64,000 bases of DNA from Pseudomonas muyukensis (GCF_019139535.1 NZ_CP077073.1:4368501-4432500), one strand, 5' to 3'. Shown: positions 50,961 through 60,598, counted from the stretch's first letter. Notes: a model not told the origin generated them from the letters alone. Numbers and translations: made by a program.

Positions 50961-53792
50961 TTAGACAGTGAAGGCGTCTTGCAGCAGTTTTTCCTGCTGT
51001 TCGGCGTGCTTCGATGCGTAACCACAAGCTGGCGCGGCGGATGCGTCGCGACCGGCGTACTCCAGGACCAGCGCCTTGTTGTGGCGGCCCAGGATACGGC
51101 GCATGTGGTGCTGGCTGCTGTACCAGGCGCCCTGGTTCATCGGTTCTTCCTGACACCAGACCGCATGCTTGAGGTTGGTGTACGGCGCCAGGATTTCGAC
51201 CAGGTCGTCCTCAGGGAACGGATACAGCTGCTCGATACGCACGATGGCGATGTCTTCGCGGCCTTCGGCACGGCGTTTTTCCAGCAGGTCGTAGTAGACC
51301 TTGCCACCACACAGCACCAGGCGCTCGACCTTGGCCGGATCGATCGCGTCGATTTCCGGGATCACGGTCTGGAACGAGCCTTCGGCCAGGTCTTCCAGGG
51401 TCGAGATGGCCAGCTTGTGGCGCAGCAGCGACTTCGGCGTCAGGACGATCAGCGGCTTGCGCAGCGGACGAATGACCTGGCGACGCAGCAGGTGGTAGAT
51501 CTGTGCCGGGGTGGTCGGTACGCAGACCTGGATGTTGTGCTCGGCGCACAGCTGCAGGTAGCGCTCCAGGCGCGCGGAGGAGTGCTCCGGGCCCTGCCCT
51601 TCATAGCCGTGTGGCAGCAGCATGGTCAGACCGCACAGGCGGCCCCACTTGTGCTCGCCGCTGGTGATGAACTGGTCGATCACCACTTGCGCACCGTTGG
51701 CGAAGTCGCCGAACTGGGCTTCCCAGATCACCAGCGCGTTCGGCGTGGTGGTCGAGTAGCCGTATTCGAAGGCCAGTACCGCTTCTTCCGAGAGGAAGGA
51801 GTCGTACAGGTCGAAACGCGGCTGGCCCGGGAACAGGTTCTTCAGCGGTACGTAGGTGCTGGCGTCCTTCTGGTTGTGCAGCACCGCGTGACGGTGCGAG
51901 AAGGTGCCACGGCCGATGTCCTGGCCGGTCATGCGGATCGGGTGACCTTCGAACTGCAGGGTGGCGTAGGCCATGGTCTCTGCATAGCCCCAGTTGATCG
52001 GCAAGCCACCGGCCTGCATCTTCTGGCGGTCTTCGTAGATCTTCGCGACCTGGCGCTGGACGACGAAGCCTTCCGGCAGTTCCAGCAGCTTGGCCGACAG
52101 TTCCTGCAGGGTCTTGAGGTCGAAGCGGGTGTCGTGACGCGCGGTCCAGGCATGGCCCAGGTAGGGGCGCCAGTCGACGAACAGCTCGCGGTTCGGCTCC
52201 TTGACCAGGCTCTTGACCACGTGCAGGCCGTTGTCCAGCGCGTTGCGGTACTCGTCGATCTTGGCCTGGGCGCGCTCGGCGTCGATGCGACCGGCCTGGA
52301 TCAGCGCCTCTGCATACAACTCGCGCGTGGTGCGCTGCTTGCTGATCTGCTGGTACATCAACGGCTGGGTGCCGTTCGGCTCGTCGGCCTCGTTGTGGCC
52401 GCGACGACGGTAGCAGACCAGGTCGATGACCACGTCACGCTTGAACTGCATGCGGTAGTCGATGGCCAGCTGGGTGACGAACAGCACCGCTTCCGGGTCA
52501 TCGCCGTTCACGTGCAGGATCGGCGCCTGGATCATCTTGGCAACGTCGGTGGCGTACTCGGTGGAGCGCGCGTCCAGCGGGTTGCTGATGGTGAAGCCAA
52601 CCTGGTTGTTGATCACGATGTGCACGGTGCCGCCGGTCTTGAAACCGCGGGTCTGCGACATCTGGAAGGTTTCCATGACCACACCCTGGCCGGCGAACGC
52701 AGCGTCGCCGTGGATGGAGATCGGCAGAACCTTGTCACCCACGGTGTCGTTACGACGGTCCTGGCGGGCGCGAACCGAACCTTCCACCACTGGCGAGACG
52801 ATTTCCAGGTGGGAAGGGTTGAACGCCATGGCCAGGTGCACTTCGCCACCGGTGGTCATCACGTTGGAGGAGAAGCCCTGGTGATACTTCACGTCACCGG
52901 AGCCCAGCTCGTTCATCTTCTTGCCTTCGAACTCGTCGAACAGCTCGCGCGGGTTCTTGCCGAAGGTGTTGACGAGCACGTTCAGGCGGCCACGGTGGGC
53001 CATGCCGATCACGACTTCCTTGGTGCCGTAGGAACCGGAGCGCTGGATCATTTCGTCCAGCATCGGGATCAGGCTTTCGCCGCCTTCCAGGCCGAAACGC
53101 TTGGTACCTGGGTACTTGGTGCCCAGGTACTTCTCCAGGCCCTCACCGGCCGTGACGCGTTCGAGCAGGTGAGCCTGCACGTCGGCGGAGAATTCCGGAC
53201 GGCCACGTACGCTTTCCAGGCGCTGCTGGAACCAGCTGCGTTGCTCGGAATCGACGATGTGGGTGAATTCGGCACCAATGGTGCGACAATATGTCTTCTC
53301 GAGCGCCTCGAAGATTTCGCGTAGGCTCGCTTCCTCTTTGCCGATGAACAGGTCGCCGGCACGGAAGGTCGTATCAAGATCGGCATTGGTCAAGCCGTAG
53401 TGATTGATCGACAGGTCTACGGGCGCAGGACGCTGCCACAACCCCAACGGGTCGAGCTTGGCAGCCTGATGGCCGCGCATACGATAGGCCTGGATCAGTC
53501 GCAGAACTTCAACCTGCTTCTTCTCGTGTTCACTGCTCACGCTCCCGGCGGAAACCGGTTGGGCGCGGCGCTGGTTCTTTGCCAGCAGTACGAAATGGTC
53601 GCGGATCGTCGAGTGCGATACATCGGTAGCGGTGCTGCCGTCGGCGGGCAATTTCTGGAAGTAAGTGCGCCACTCTTCTGGCACAGCGTTAGGGTCGTGC
53701 AGGTAGAGCTCATAAAGCTCTTCCACATATGCAGCGTTACCACCTGAAAGGTGGGCGCTTTCCCACATGCGCTGCATCACGCTTTCTTGCAT
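50961..53792 (-). CDS. sucA: 2-oxoglutarate dehydrogenase E1 component SucA
   Basis: A 943-residue thiamine-diphosphate enzyme decarboxylating 2-oxoglutarate. It shows the N-terminal ESAHLSGGNAAYVEELYELY segment and IGMAHRGRLNVLVNTFGKNP. The ThDP/Mg site is HGDAAFAGQGVVMETFQMSQ, with VINNQVGFT after it. The C-terminal transketolase-like part has DIGRGTFSHRHAVLHNQ. GAGGGTGA lies before the ATG. It follows sdhB by 243 bp and is preceded by a probable leader RNA. Confidence 0.97.
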   Translation of the reverse strand: MQESVMQRMWESAHLSGGNAAYVEELYELYLHDPNAVPEEWRTYFQKLPADGSTATDVSHSTIRDHFVLLAKNQRRAQPVSAGSVSSEHEKKQVEVLRLIQAYRMRGHQAAKLDPLGLWQRPAPVDLSINHYGLTNADLDTTFRAGDLFIGKEEASLREIFEALEKTYCRTIGAEFTHIVDSEQRSWFQQRLESVRGRPEFSADVQAHLLERVTAGEGLEKYLGTKYPGTKRFGLEGGESLIPMLDEMIQRSGSYGTKEVVIGMAHRGRLNVLVNTFGKNPRELFDEFEGKKMNELGSGDVKYHQGFSSNVMTTGGEVHLAMAFNPSHLEIVSPVVEGSVRARQDRRNDTVGDKVLPISIHGDAAFAGQGVVMETFQMSQTRGFKTGGTVHIVINNQVGFTISNPLDARSTEYATDVAKMIQAPILHVNGDDPEAVLFVTQLAIDYRMQFKRDVVIDLVCYRRRGHNEADEPNGTQPLMYQQISKQRTTRELYAEALIQAGRIDAERAQAKIDEYRNALDNGLHVVKSLVKEPNRELFVDWRPYLGHAWTARHDTRFDLKTLQELSAKLLELPEGFVVQRQVAKIYEDRQKMQAGGLPINWGYAETMAYATLQFEGHPIRMTGQDIGRGTFSHRHAVLHNQKDASTYVPLKNLFPGQPRFDLYDSFLSEEAVLAFEYGYSTTTPNALVIWEAQFGDFANGAQVVIDQFITSGEHKWGRLCGLTMLLPHGYEGQGPEHSSARLERYLQLCAEHNIQVCVPTTPAQIYHLLRRQVIRPLRKPLIVLTPKSLLRHKLAISTLEDLAEGSFQTVIPEIDAIDPAKVERLVLCGGKVYYDLLEKRRAEGREDIAIVRIEQLYPFPEDDLVEILAPYTNLKHAVWCQEEPMNQGAWYSSQHHMRRILGRHNKALVLEYAGRDASAAPACGYASKHAEQQEKLLQDAFTV

Positions 53793-54035
53793 GCTTGGTC
53801 ACCCTCGGTTAGGGGACTGATCGGCGAGAGCCACAGCAAACCTGGAAAAGTCCGAACACAGCGACTGAACCACGCCACCTGGATCCTGCTGATTTTCCGG
53901 GTACCAGCCCGGAAGCCCCTGCTGGTCTCATATCTTCATAGGTAATGAGCGCGGGCGTTATCGGCCCTTGCTCGGGTTTTACCTCGGTGCGGGCTCACCA
54001 CCCGCACCTCGGCTTACTGCAGGTACAACGGTGAA
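53793..54035 (-). ncRNA. Candidate sucA leader RNA (sucA-II motif region)
   Basis: The 243-bp gap between sdhB and sucA contains a perfect 8-bp stem with a 7-base loop (GGTGCGGG 53986-53993, CCCGCACC 54001-54008), but without a T-run. Other short stems lie close to the sucA ribosome-binding site. A sucA-II RNA motif is known in Pseudomonas at this position, presumed to be a 5' regulatory element. Its precise limits were not modelled. Confidence 0.5.
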
Positions 54036-54740
54036 TCAGGTGCCGCTTTGCAGCAGCATGTTACGCACGTGACCGATTGCCTTGGTCGGGTTCAGACCCT
54101 TCGGGCACACGTTCACGCAGTTCATGATCCCGCGGCAGCGGAATACGCTGAACGGGTCATCCAGGGACGCCAGGCGCTCCTGAGTCTTGGTGTCACGGCT
54201 GTCGGCCAGGAAGCGATAGGCCTGCAGCAGCGCGGCGGGGCCCAGGAACTTGTCCGGGTTCCACCAGAACGATGGGCAGGAGGTCGAGCAGCAAGCGCAC
54301 AGGATGCACTCGTACAGACCGTCCAGCTTGTCGCGATCTTCCGGCGACTGCAGACGCTCGATGGCCGGGGCCGGCGTGTCGTTCTGCAGGAACGGCTTCA
54401 CCTTCTCGTACTGCTTGTAGAAGATGCTCATATCGACGACCAAGTCACGAATGACCGGCAGGCCCGGCAGCGGGCGCAGCACCAGCTTGTTGCCCTTAAC
54501 CACGCCCGACAGCGGGGTGATGCAGGCCAGGCCGTTCTTGCCGTTCATGTTCATGCCATCGGAACCGCAAACGCCTTCACGGCAGGAGCGACGGTACGAG
54601 AAGCCCTCGTCCTTCTCCTTGATCAGCGCCAGCACGTCCAGCACCATCAGGTCCTTGCCGCCGGTATCGACGTCGAACGACTCCATCTTGGGCGCCGAGT
54701 CGGTGTCCGGGTTGTAACGATAAACTTCGACTTTCAACAT
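54036..54740 (-). CDS. sdhB: Succinate dehydrogenase iron-sulfur subunit SdhB
   Basis: A 234-residue subunit of complex II carrying three Fe-S clusters. The [2Fe-2S] ligands lie in YRRSCREGVCGSDGMNMNG. The [4Fe-4S] and [3Fe-4S] ligands lie in CILCACCSTSCPSFWWNPD and CRGIMNCVNVCPKGLNP. The start at 54740 (MLKVEVYRYN) is preferred to an upstream GTG/other start at 54749. It follows sdhA by 11 bp. Confidence 0.96.
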   Translation of the reverse strand: MLKVEVYRYNPDTDSAPKMESFDVDTGGKDLMVLDVLALIKEKDEGFSYRRSCREGVCGSDGMNMNGKNGLACITPLSGVVKGNKLVLRPLPGLPVIRDLVVDMSIFYKQYEKVKPFLQNDTPAPAIERLQSPEDRDKLDGLYECILCACCSTSCPSFWWNPDKFLGPAALLQAYRFLADSRDTKTQERLASLDDPFSVFRCRGIMNCVNVCPKGLNPTKAIGHVRNMLLQSGT

Positions 54741-54751
54741 AGCGGCCACCC

Positions 54752-56524
54752 TTAGTAAGTCCGGACTTTTGGTTCGAAGGCAGGAACTGTCTTCGGCGCA
54801 AAGTTGACGCCACGCTTGGCGACGCGCTTCTCACCCGGGTAGTACAGGGTGTGGCACAGCCAGTTTTCGTCGTCACGGTCTTCGAAGTCTTCACGGGCAT
54901 GCGCGCCGCGGGACTCTTTACGGGCTTCGGCCGCAATGGCGGTAGCTTCGGCGACTTCCAGCAGGTTCTGCAGCTCCAGCGCCTCGATACGCGCGGTGTT
55001 GAAGGCCTGGGACTTGTCGTTGATCTTGACGTTGGCGATGCGGTCACGCAGGCCGGCCAGTTGCTCGATGCCCTTCTGCATGTATTCGCCGGTACGGAAC
55101 ACACCGAAGTAGTTCTGCATGCAGCTCTGCAGCTCGCGCTTCAGGCTGGCAACGTCTTCGCCGCTGGTACGCTCGTTGAGCTTGTTCAGACGGTTCAGGG
55201 CAACATCGACGTCGGTGTCGCTGGCATCGCGGTACTCGACGCCATCGCTCAGCGCCTTCTCCAGGTGCAGGCCGGCGGCGCGACCGAAGACCACCAGGTC
55301 GAGCAGCGAGTTGCCGCCCAGGCGGTTGGCACCGTGAACCGATACGCACGCCACTTCACCCACGGCGAACAGACCCGGAATGATGTGATCCTTGCCTTCG
55401 GCGTCCATGGTGATGGCCTGGCCGTGAATGTTGGTGGCAACGCCGCCCATCATGTAGTGGCAGGTCGGCACGACCGGAACCGGCGCGACCACCGGGTCGA
55501 CGTGGGCGAAGGTCTTGGACAGTTCGCAGATGCCTGGCAGGCGGCTGTGCAGCACTTCCTCGCCCAGGTGATCCAGCTTCAGCAGCACGTGGTCCTTGTT
55601 CGGGCCCACGCCGTTGCCGGCGATGATTTCCTTGACCATGGAACGGGCAACCACGTCGCGGCCGGCCAGGTCTTTGGCGTTCGGCGCGTAACGCTCCATG
55701 AAGCGCTCGCCGTGGGCGTTGATCAGGTAGCCACCCTCACCGCGGCAACCTTCGGTGACCAGTACACCGGCGCCGGCGATGCCGGTCGGGTGGAACTGCC
55801 ACATCTCGATGTCCTGCACCGGCACGCCGGCACGCAGGGCCATGCCGATACCGTCGCCGGTATTGATCAGGGCGTTGGTGGTGGAGGCGTAGATACGGCC
55901 GGCACCGCCAGTGGCCAGTACGGTGGCCTTGGACTTGATGTACATGGTTTCGCCGGTTTCGATGCAGATCGCGATCACACCGACGAAAGCGCCGTCCTGG
56001 TTCTTCACCAGGTCAACGGCGTAGTACTCGTTGAGGAAGGTGGTGCCTGCCTTCAGGTTGCCCTGGTACAGGGTGTGCAGCAGCGCGTGACCGGTACGGT
56101 CGGAGGCAGCGCAGGTACGGGCAGCCTGGCCACCCTTGCCGAAGTCCTTGGACTGGCCACCGAACGGACGCTGATAGATGCGACCGGTTTCGGTACGGGA
56201 GAACGGCAGGCCCATGTGGTCCAGCTCGAAGACCGCGGCCGGGCCTTCCTGACACATGTACTCGATAGCGTCCTGGTCACCGATGTAGTCGGAGCCCTTG
56301 ACGGTATCGTACATGTGCCAGCGCCAGTCGTCGTTCGGGTCGGCCGAAGCGATGGCGCAGGTGATGCCGCCCTGGGCGGAAACGGTGTGCGAACGGGTCG
56401 GGAAGACCTTGGTGACCACGGCGGTCTTGTGGCCGCCTTGAGCCAGTTGCAGCGCTGCGCGCATGCCTGCCCCGCCGCCACCGATGATGATGGCGTCGAA
56501 GGAAATGGTTGGAATGTTAGCCAT
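54752..56524 (-). CDS. sdhA: Succinate dehydrogenase flavoprotein subunit SdhA
   Basis: A 590-residue flavoprotein of complex II. The FAD site is [20 protein letters not shown], with the covalent FAD-linked His in [15 protein letters not shown]. Substrate-binding motifs are [20 protein letters not shown] and [17 protein letters not shown]. It lies 3 bp after sdhD. Confidence 0.97.
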   Translation of the reverse strand: MANIPTISFDAIIIGGGGAGMRAALQLAQGGHKTAVVTKVFPTRSHTVSAQGGITCAIASADPNDDWRWHMYDTVKGSDYIGDQDAIEYMCQEGPAAVFELDHMGLPFSRTETGRIYQRPFGGQSKDFGKGGQAARTCAASDRTGHALLHTLYQGNLKAGTTFLNEYYAVDLVKNQDGAFVGVIAICIETGETMYIKSKATVLATGGAGRIYASTTNALINTGDGIGMALRAGVPVQDIEMWQFHPTGIAGAGVLVTEGCRGEGGYLINAHGERFMERYAPNAKDLAGRDVVARSMVKEIIAGNGVGPNKDHVLLKLDHLGEEVLHSRLPGICELSKTFAHVDPVVAPVPVVPTCHYMMGGVATNIHGQAITMDAEGKDHIIPGLFAVGEVACVSVHGANRLGGNSLLDLVVFGRAAGLHLEKALSDGVEYRDASDTDVDVALNRLNKLNERTSGEDVASLKRELQSCMQNYFGVFRTGEYMQKGIEQLAGLRDRIANVKINDKSQAFNTARIEALELQNLLEVAEATAIAAEARKESRGAHAREDFEDRDDENWLCHTLYYPGEKRVAKRGVNFAPKTVPAFEPKVRTY

Positions 56525-56527
56525 GAA

Positions 56528-56896
56528 TCAGATACCCCAGAGAATCTGCACACCCCAGACGAAGTAAGCGAACATCGCAACGCCGCATACCGCCTGGAAC
56601 AGGAAACGAATCGCAGTCGCCGACTTGCCGAACGACATCGGCGTCAGGTAGTCGGTGGCAATGGTCCACATGCCGACCCAGGCGTGAGCGCCCAGGGCAA
56701 CCAGGGCCAGCAGACTGAAGATACGCATCGCGTTGTTGGAGAACAGACCGTGCCACTGGGCGTAGTCGATGCCCGGGTGGGCGGCGAGGTAGCCGATCAG
56801 GAAGATGAAGTAAGCCGCGAGAACGACCGCCGAGACGCGCTGCGCCATCCAGTCATAGAGGCCCGAACGCGACAGGTTCGTGACATTAGTTACCAT
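56528..56896 (-). CDS. sdhD: Succinate dehydrogenase membrane anchor SdhD
   Basis: A 122-residue membrane subunit with three helices (VVLAAYFIFLIGYLAAH, IFSLLALVALGAHAWVGMWT, LFQAVCGVAMFAYFVWGVQI). AHAWVGMWTIATDYL carries the conserved heme-b ligand His region. The ATG at 56896 overlaps the sdhC stop by 7 bases; a TTG at 56902 is not preferred. Confidence 0.94.
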   Translation of the reverse strand: MVTNVTNLSRSGLYDWMAQRVSAVVLAAYFIFLIGYLAAHPGIDYAQWHGLFSNNAMRIFSLLALVALGAHAWVGMWTIATDYLTPMSFGKSATAIRFLFQAVCGVAMFAYFVWGVQILWGI

Positions 56897-57276
56897 ACCC
56901 AAACTCCCGCCAGAACGATCAGCACCACGGAGATGACGATCACGATTTTCGAGCCCAGCTTGCCGCCTTCCAGCGTCTCACCGACACCCATGTCCATGAT
57001 CAGGTGGCGCACACCTGCCACGAGGTGGTACAGCAGGCCGGACAGCAGGCCCCAGGTCACCAGTTTGGCCAGCGGGCTGGTCAGACACGCCTTCACCTCG
57101 GCAAAGCCTTCCTCGGAACCCAGCGACTTGCCCAATGCGTAAAGCATGATGGCAAGGCCGAGGAACAGGATGACGCCGGAGATACGGTGAAGAATGGACG
57201 TGTACGCGGTGATCGGGAGTTTGATGGTCCTTAGGTCTAGGTTTACAGGTCGTTGGCTTTTCACGGCTTTTTTCAC
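56890..57276 (-). CDS. sdhC: Succinate dehydrogenase cytochrome b556 subunit SdhC
   Basis: A 128-residue membrane subunit with three helices. SQRPVNLDLRTIKLPITAYT and SILHRISGVILFLGLAIML are the family signature, and LLYHLVAGVRHLIMDMGVGE includes the heme-ligand His. The start is a GTG at 57276; a second GTG at 57264 is in frame. It is the first gene of the sdh-suc block and follows a strong promoter. Confidence 0.94.
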   Translation of the reverse strand: MKKAVKSQRPVNLDLRTIKLPITAYTSILHRISGVILFLGLAIMLYALGKSLGSEEGFAEVKACLTSPLAKLVTWGLLSGLLYHLVAGVRHLIMDMGVGETLEGGKLGSKIVIVISVVLIVLAGVWVW

Positions 57277-57399
57277 ACTGAAGAGCCCCTAGCTAACAGG
57301 GCAAAGTTGTTGGTAAGTGTACTGGTCAGGTACCCACCACCCAGGAGAGCGACGACACCCAGCAGGACGGGCTGGAAAGCCCCTGGGAGTCGGCTGCCG

Positions 57400-57428
57400 A
57401 GTATAGACAGTTAGGCTGCTCATGACAA
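57400..57428 (-). promoter_or_regulatory. Sigma70 promoter of the sdh operon
   Basis: On the minus strand TTGTCA (57428-57423) and TATACT (57405-57400) are separated by exactly 17 bp. It lies about 125 bp upstream of sdhC, leaving a leader of roughly 115 bases. It diverges from the gltA promoter. Confidence 0.75.
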
Positions 57429-57542
57429 CGTGAGGGGCTCGCCCAAATAGCGCATTGCCTTTAATGAACAAAAGGCGTAAACGGGCGAGAATTTCGTGAA
57501 AAACCAGGCCTTAGAGGGCGTTTCAACCAGCCTTTAGGCAAA

Positions 57543-57570
57543 TTGACATTCGAATTTATCCCTCTATAGT
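57543..57570 (+). promoter_or_regulatory. Sigma70 promoter of gltA
   Basis: TTGACA (57543-57548) and TATAGT (57565-57570) are separated by 16 bp, a near-consensus promoter. It lies 59 bp upstream of the gltA start, leaving a leader of roughly 50 bases. Confidence 0.85.
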
Positions 57571-57628
57571 GGTGCGGGCCCTGCGTGGGGGGTCTGTCTG
57601 ATGATTTCAAGCATTAATAGGAGGCCAC

Positions 57629-58918
57629 ATGGCTGACAAAAAAGCGCAGTTGATCATCGAGGGCGCTGCCCCCGTCGAGCTGCCCATTTTAACCGGCACC
57701 GTTGGTCCCGATGTTATCGACGTCCGCGGGTTGGGGGCATCCGGCCACTTCACCTTCGACCCCGGCTTCATGGCGACCGCCTCGTGCGAGTCGAAGATCA
57801 CCTACATCGACGGCGACAAGGGTGTCCTGCTGCACCGCGGCTACCCGATCGAACAGCTCGCCGAGCAATCGGACTACCTCGAGACCTGCTACCTGCTGCT
57901 CAACGGCGAACTGCCCAATGCCGAGCAGAAGGCCCAGTTCGTCAGCACCGTGAAGAACCACACCATGGTTCACGAGCAGTTGAAGTCGTTCTTCAACGGC
58001 TTCCGTCGCGACGCTCACCCCATGGCGGTGATGTGCGGCGTGGTCGGCGCCCTGTCGGCGTTCTATCACGACTCGCTGGACATCAATAACCCGCAGCACC
58101 GCGAGATCTCCGCCGTGCGCCTGGTCGCGAAAATGCCGACCCTGGCGGCGATGGTCTACAAGTACTCCATGGGCCAGCCCATGATGTACCCGCGCAACGA
58201 CCTGTCGTACGCGGAAAACTTCCTGCACATGATGTTCAACACCCCGTGCGAGATCAAACCGATCAGCCCGGTGCTGGCCAAGGCGATGGACCGGATCTTC
58301 ATCCTCCACGCCGACCACGAGCAGAACGCCTCCACCTCCACCGTGCGCCTGGCGGGCTCCTCGGGTGCCAACCCGTTCGCCTGTATCGCCGCCGGCATCG
58401 CCGCGCTGTGGGGCCCTGCCCACGGCGGCGCGAACGAAGCCGTGCTGACCATGCTCGATGAAATCGGCGATGTCTCGAACATCGACAAGTTCATCGCCAA
58501 GGCCAAGGACAAGAACGACCCGTTCAAGCTCATGGGCTTCGGTCACCGCGTGTACAAGAACCGCGACCCGCGCGCCACCGTGATGAAGAAGACCTGCGAC
58601 GAAGTGCTCGGCGAGCTGGGCATCAAGAACGACCCGCAGCTGGAACTGGCCATGCGCCTGGAAGAGATCGCCCTCACCGATCCGTACTTCGTCGAGCGCT
58701 CGCTGTACCCGAACGTCGACTTCTACTCGGGCATCATTCTCAAGGCCATCGGCATCCCGACCAGCATGTTCACCGTGATCTTCGCCCTGGCACGTACCGT
58801 GGGCTGGATCTCGCACTGGAAGGAAATGCTCTCCGGCCCGTACAAGATCGGCCGTCCGCGCCAGCTGTACACCGGTCACGAGCAGCGCGACATCGTTGCG
58901 CTGAAAGACCGCAAGTAA
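57629..58918 (+). CDS. gltA: Citrate synthase GltA (type II, hexameric)
   Basis: A 429-residue enzyme condensing oxaloacetate and acetyl-CoA. It has the N-terminal extension of Gram-negative hexameric synthases, the [13 protein letters not shown] region, a catalytic His in [13 protein letters not shown], and [17 protein letters not shown] with the second His. [14 protein letters not shown] contains the catalytic Asp. AGGAGG precedes the ATG. It is divergent from sdhC and followed by a strong terminator. Confidence 0.97.
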   Translation: MADKKAQLIIEGAAPVELPILTGTVGPDVIDVRGLGASGHFTFDPGFMATASCESKITYIDGDKGVLLHRGYPIEQLAEQSDYLETCYLLLNGELPNAEQKAQFVSTVKNHTMVHEQLKSFFNGFRRDAHPMAVMCGVVGALSAFYHDSLDINNPQHREISAVRLVAKMPTLAAMVYKYSMGQPMMYPRNDLSYAENFLHMMFNTPCEIKPISPVLAKAMDRIFILHADHEQNASTSTVRLAGSSGANPFACIAAGIAALWGPAHGGANEAVLTMLDEIGDVSNIDKFIAKAKDKNDPFKLMGFGHRVYKNRDPRATVMKKTCDEVLGELGIKNDPQLELAMRLEEIALTDPYFVERSLYPNVDFYSGIILKAIGIPTSMFTVIFALARTVGWISHWKEMLSGPYKIGRPRQLYTGHEQRDIVALKDRK

Positions 58919-58938
58919 GCCTGCCGGCCGAACGCAAG

Positions 58939-58966
58939 AAGGCTGCCCTCGGGCAGCCTTTTTTGT
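58939..58966 (+). terminator. Rho-independent terminator of gltA
   Basis: AAGGCTGCCC and GGGCAGCCTT form a perfect 10-bp stem with a 2-base loop, followed by TTTTTGTT, 20 bp after the gltA stop. Confidence 0.93.
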
Positions 58967-58984
58967 TCCGATCTGCCCAACCCC

Positions 58985-59030
58985 CTTGTAGGAGCGGCCT
59001 TGTGTCGCGAAAAGGGCGCGCAGCGCCCTC
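58985..59030. repeat. Single REP element, family A
   Basis: One copy of TGTAGGAGCGGCCTTGTGTC followed by a short AGGGCGCGCAGCGCCCT hairpin. No inverted partner follows, unlike the other family A loci. It lies between gltA and the convergent START-domain gene. Confidence 0.75.
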
Positions 59031-59099
59031 AGGGTCTTGGCAGCCGTGGAGATTGTCGGGGCCCGCGCAGACCAGCGCCGACAGGGCGCAAGCTAGCCT

Positions 59100-59708
59100 T
59101 CAGTGCTTCTCGGCACGCTCTTTCAACCCCTTGAGGGTATTGAACGGCGCATCCACCACGAACTTGTTGGCCAGCCACGACGGCACGCTACCACCCGGCT
59201 CGGTGTGCACCTGGTAGGTCACCTCAGTGCTGTCGCCCTTGGGCACCAGCTTCCAGAAGCCCTCCACCTGGGCGACACGCACGAAACCCTTCTCTTCCGG
59301 CAGATACGTCGGCTGCTCCTGAAGCTTGCGGGTCAGGCTGCCATCGGCTTCCTGGACCGTGGTCACATGCAGGATCGAATCCCGCGGCGTCACCGGCCAG
59401 GGCGTGTTGAACTGGGTGTAGGTCCAGCTCTGCTCGCCCTCGGTCTTGAGCAATTTCTGAGTCTTGCACTCATGAATCCAGGCGCAGGCGCCCACCACGT
59501 CCTCCTGCAACGCCTTGACCTTGGCCAACGGCGCCTTGATCACGGTCACACCGCGATAAGCCTTGTACTTGGAGCCCGCCACTTCGCTGAGGGAGACCTT
59601 GATGCCCTCCTCGTCCTTGGCCACCTGCCAGTTCTCGGCCCAGGCCGCCGGCGCCAGCACCACTCCCATGCCACACAGCAGGGCAATACGCTTGATCGAT
59701 CTCATCAT
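59100..59708 (-). CDS. START-domain exported protein
   Basis: A 202-residue protein with a signal peptide (IALLCGMGVVLAPAAWAENW). The rest forms a START/SRPBCC-like lipid-binding fold (VTVIKAPLAKVKALQEDV, YTQFNTPWPVTPRDSILHVT, VEGFWKLVPKGDSTEVTYQ). Bacterial START proteins bind hydrophobic ligands; the ligand is unknown. Two adjacent ATG codons (59708 and 59705) follow AAGGAACAAC, so the start is uncertain by one residue. Confidence 0.8.
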   Translation of the reverse strand: MMRSIKRIALLCGMGVVLAPAAWAENWQVAKDEEGIKVSLSEVAGSKYKAYRGVTVIKAPLAKVKALQEDVVGACAWIHECKTQKLLKTEGEQSWTYTQFNTPWPVTPRDSILHVTTVQEADGSLTRKLQEQPTYLPEEKGFVRVAQVEGFWKLVPKGDSTEVTYQVHTEPGGSVPSWLANKFVVDAPFNTLKGLKERAEKH

Positions 59709-59738
59709 GTTGTTCCTTGTTGTCGAAGATCCAACCTG

Positions 59739-59993
59739 TCACGCCGCCGTCACCTGCTCCAGCCACCCGATGATGCGGATGGCCTCGTCGCGATCGCTGC
59801 CACAGATGTCCACTTGCGCCTTGAAGCCGCCACACACCGGCGGCCGCTCGGGCTTGCCGAACAGCGCACAGAGGTTATCGACATTCAGGTGCAGGCAACG
59901 TTCGCCGGCCGGCTTGCCCTGGGGCATGCCTGGAATCGGCGAACTGATGGACGGGGCGATGCAGCAGGCACCACAACCCTCGCGGCATTTCAT
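59739..59993 (-). CDS. YkgJ family cysteine cluster protein
   Basis: An 84-residue protein starting MKCREGCGACC, the CxxxCxxCC cluster of the YkgJ/UPF0153 family, followed by GERCLHLNVDNLCALFGKPE and ERPPVCGGFKAQVDICG. The cysteines probably bind a metal or an Fe-S cluster. The function of the family is not firmly known. It is next to, but 30 bp upstream of, the START gene. Confidence 0.8.
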   Translation of the reverse strand: MKCREGCGACCIAPSISSPIPGMPQGKPAGERCLHLNVDNLCALFGKPERPPVCGGFKAQVDICGSDRDEAIRIIGWLEQVTAA

Positions 59994-60100
59994 GACAACA
60001 GGACTCCCAGGAGCAAAGCGGGACGAACGTCCCTGGATACTAACCGCTCAAACACACGTTTGAAATTACCGGACGGATGAAATCGCGCGTGACCCAATAG

Positions 60101-60598
60101 TCAGTTGCGAAATTCGAAATCGATGGCCGCCCCTTCCACTTCGCGGCGGCTGTCGTTGCGCAGTTGCAACTGCATTTCGTTGCTGATCAGCCGACCATTG
60201 AGCTGGAAGGGGCTGCTGTCGGATTCAGGCTTGGTGGGAAACATCGAGGGCAGCAAGGGCTTGCGTACCACCGGCGTATCCCCCAGGTCCGGCTCGAGAT
60301 GCCTGACCAGCTCGCTGGGCAGGCTCAAGTCGACCTTGGCCTTGGGCAGCGGCTTGGCGAGCGCCTTGCTGACCGGTTTAGCCTTGGGCTTTGGCTTGGA
60401 CTTGGGTTTAGCCTTGGCCTGAGGCTTTGCCGCCACCTTGGGCTTGGCGCTCGCCTTGGGCTTGGCAGGCGCCTTGGCGGCAGCCTTGCCTTGGGCACTC
60501 CGAGCCTTGGCCACGGGCTCGGCGGCCTGGGCCGCGGCACTGGGCAACCAGGGCAAGGCGAGACACAGGGCGAGGACGAGGGGACGAAGCGCGTTCAT
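60101..60598 (-). CDS. Lys/Ala/Pro-rich exported protein
   Basis: A 165-residue protein with a signal peptide (LRPLVLALCLALPWLPSAAAQAAE). Residues about 30-90 are low-complexity, built from KPKA/AKPK repeats (PAKPKASAKPKVAAKPQAKA). The C-terminal 75 residues look globular (LPSELVRHLEPDLGDTPVV, LISNEMQLQLRNDSRREVEG). Pseudomonas homologues are sometimes misnamed translation initiation factor 2 because of the Lys-rich region. The repeat could bind anionic polymers or cell wall. The function is unknown. The ATG at 60598 is used. Confidence 0.65.
   Translation of the reverse strand: MNALRPLVLALCLALPWLPSAAAQAAEPVAKARSAQGKAAAKAPAKPKASAKPKVAAKPQAKAKPKSKPKPKAKPVSKALAKPLPKAKVDLSLPSELVRHLEPDLGDTPVVRKPLLPSMFPTKPESDSSPFQLNGRLISNEMQLQLRNDSRREVEGAAIDFEFRN

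Larger units (their letters stand above)
57277..57628. other. Divergent sdhC-gltA intergenic region
   Basis: The 352 bp hold the two divergent promoters described separately, 114 bp apart between their -35 elements. No open frame here is supported. The stretch 57430-57540 between them has several A/T-rich runs and is a natural place for shared regulator binding, but no consensus site was recognised. Confidence 0.7.

Noticed and set aside
50979-53324. Long open frame on the plus strand opposite sucA
   Set aside because: Shadow of sucA; translation biased to Val, Gln, His and Asp without motifs.
54851-57142. Long open frame on the plus strand opposite sdhA, sdhD and sdhC
   Set aside because: Crosses three well-supported genes on the other strand and carries no motif.
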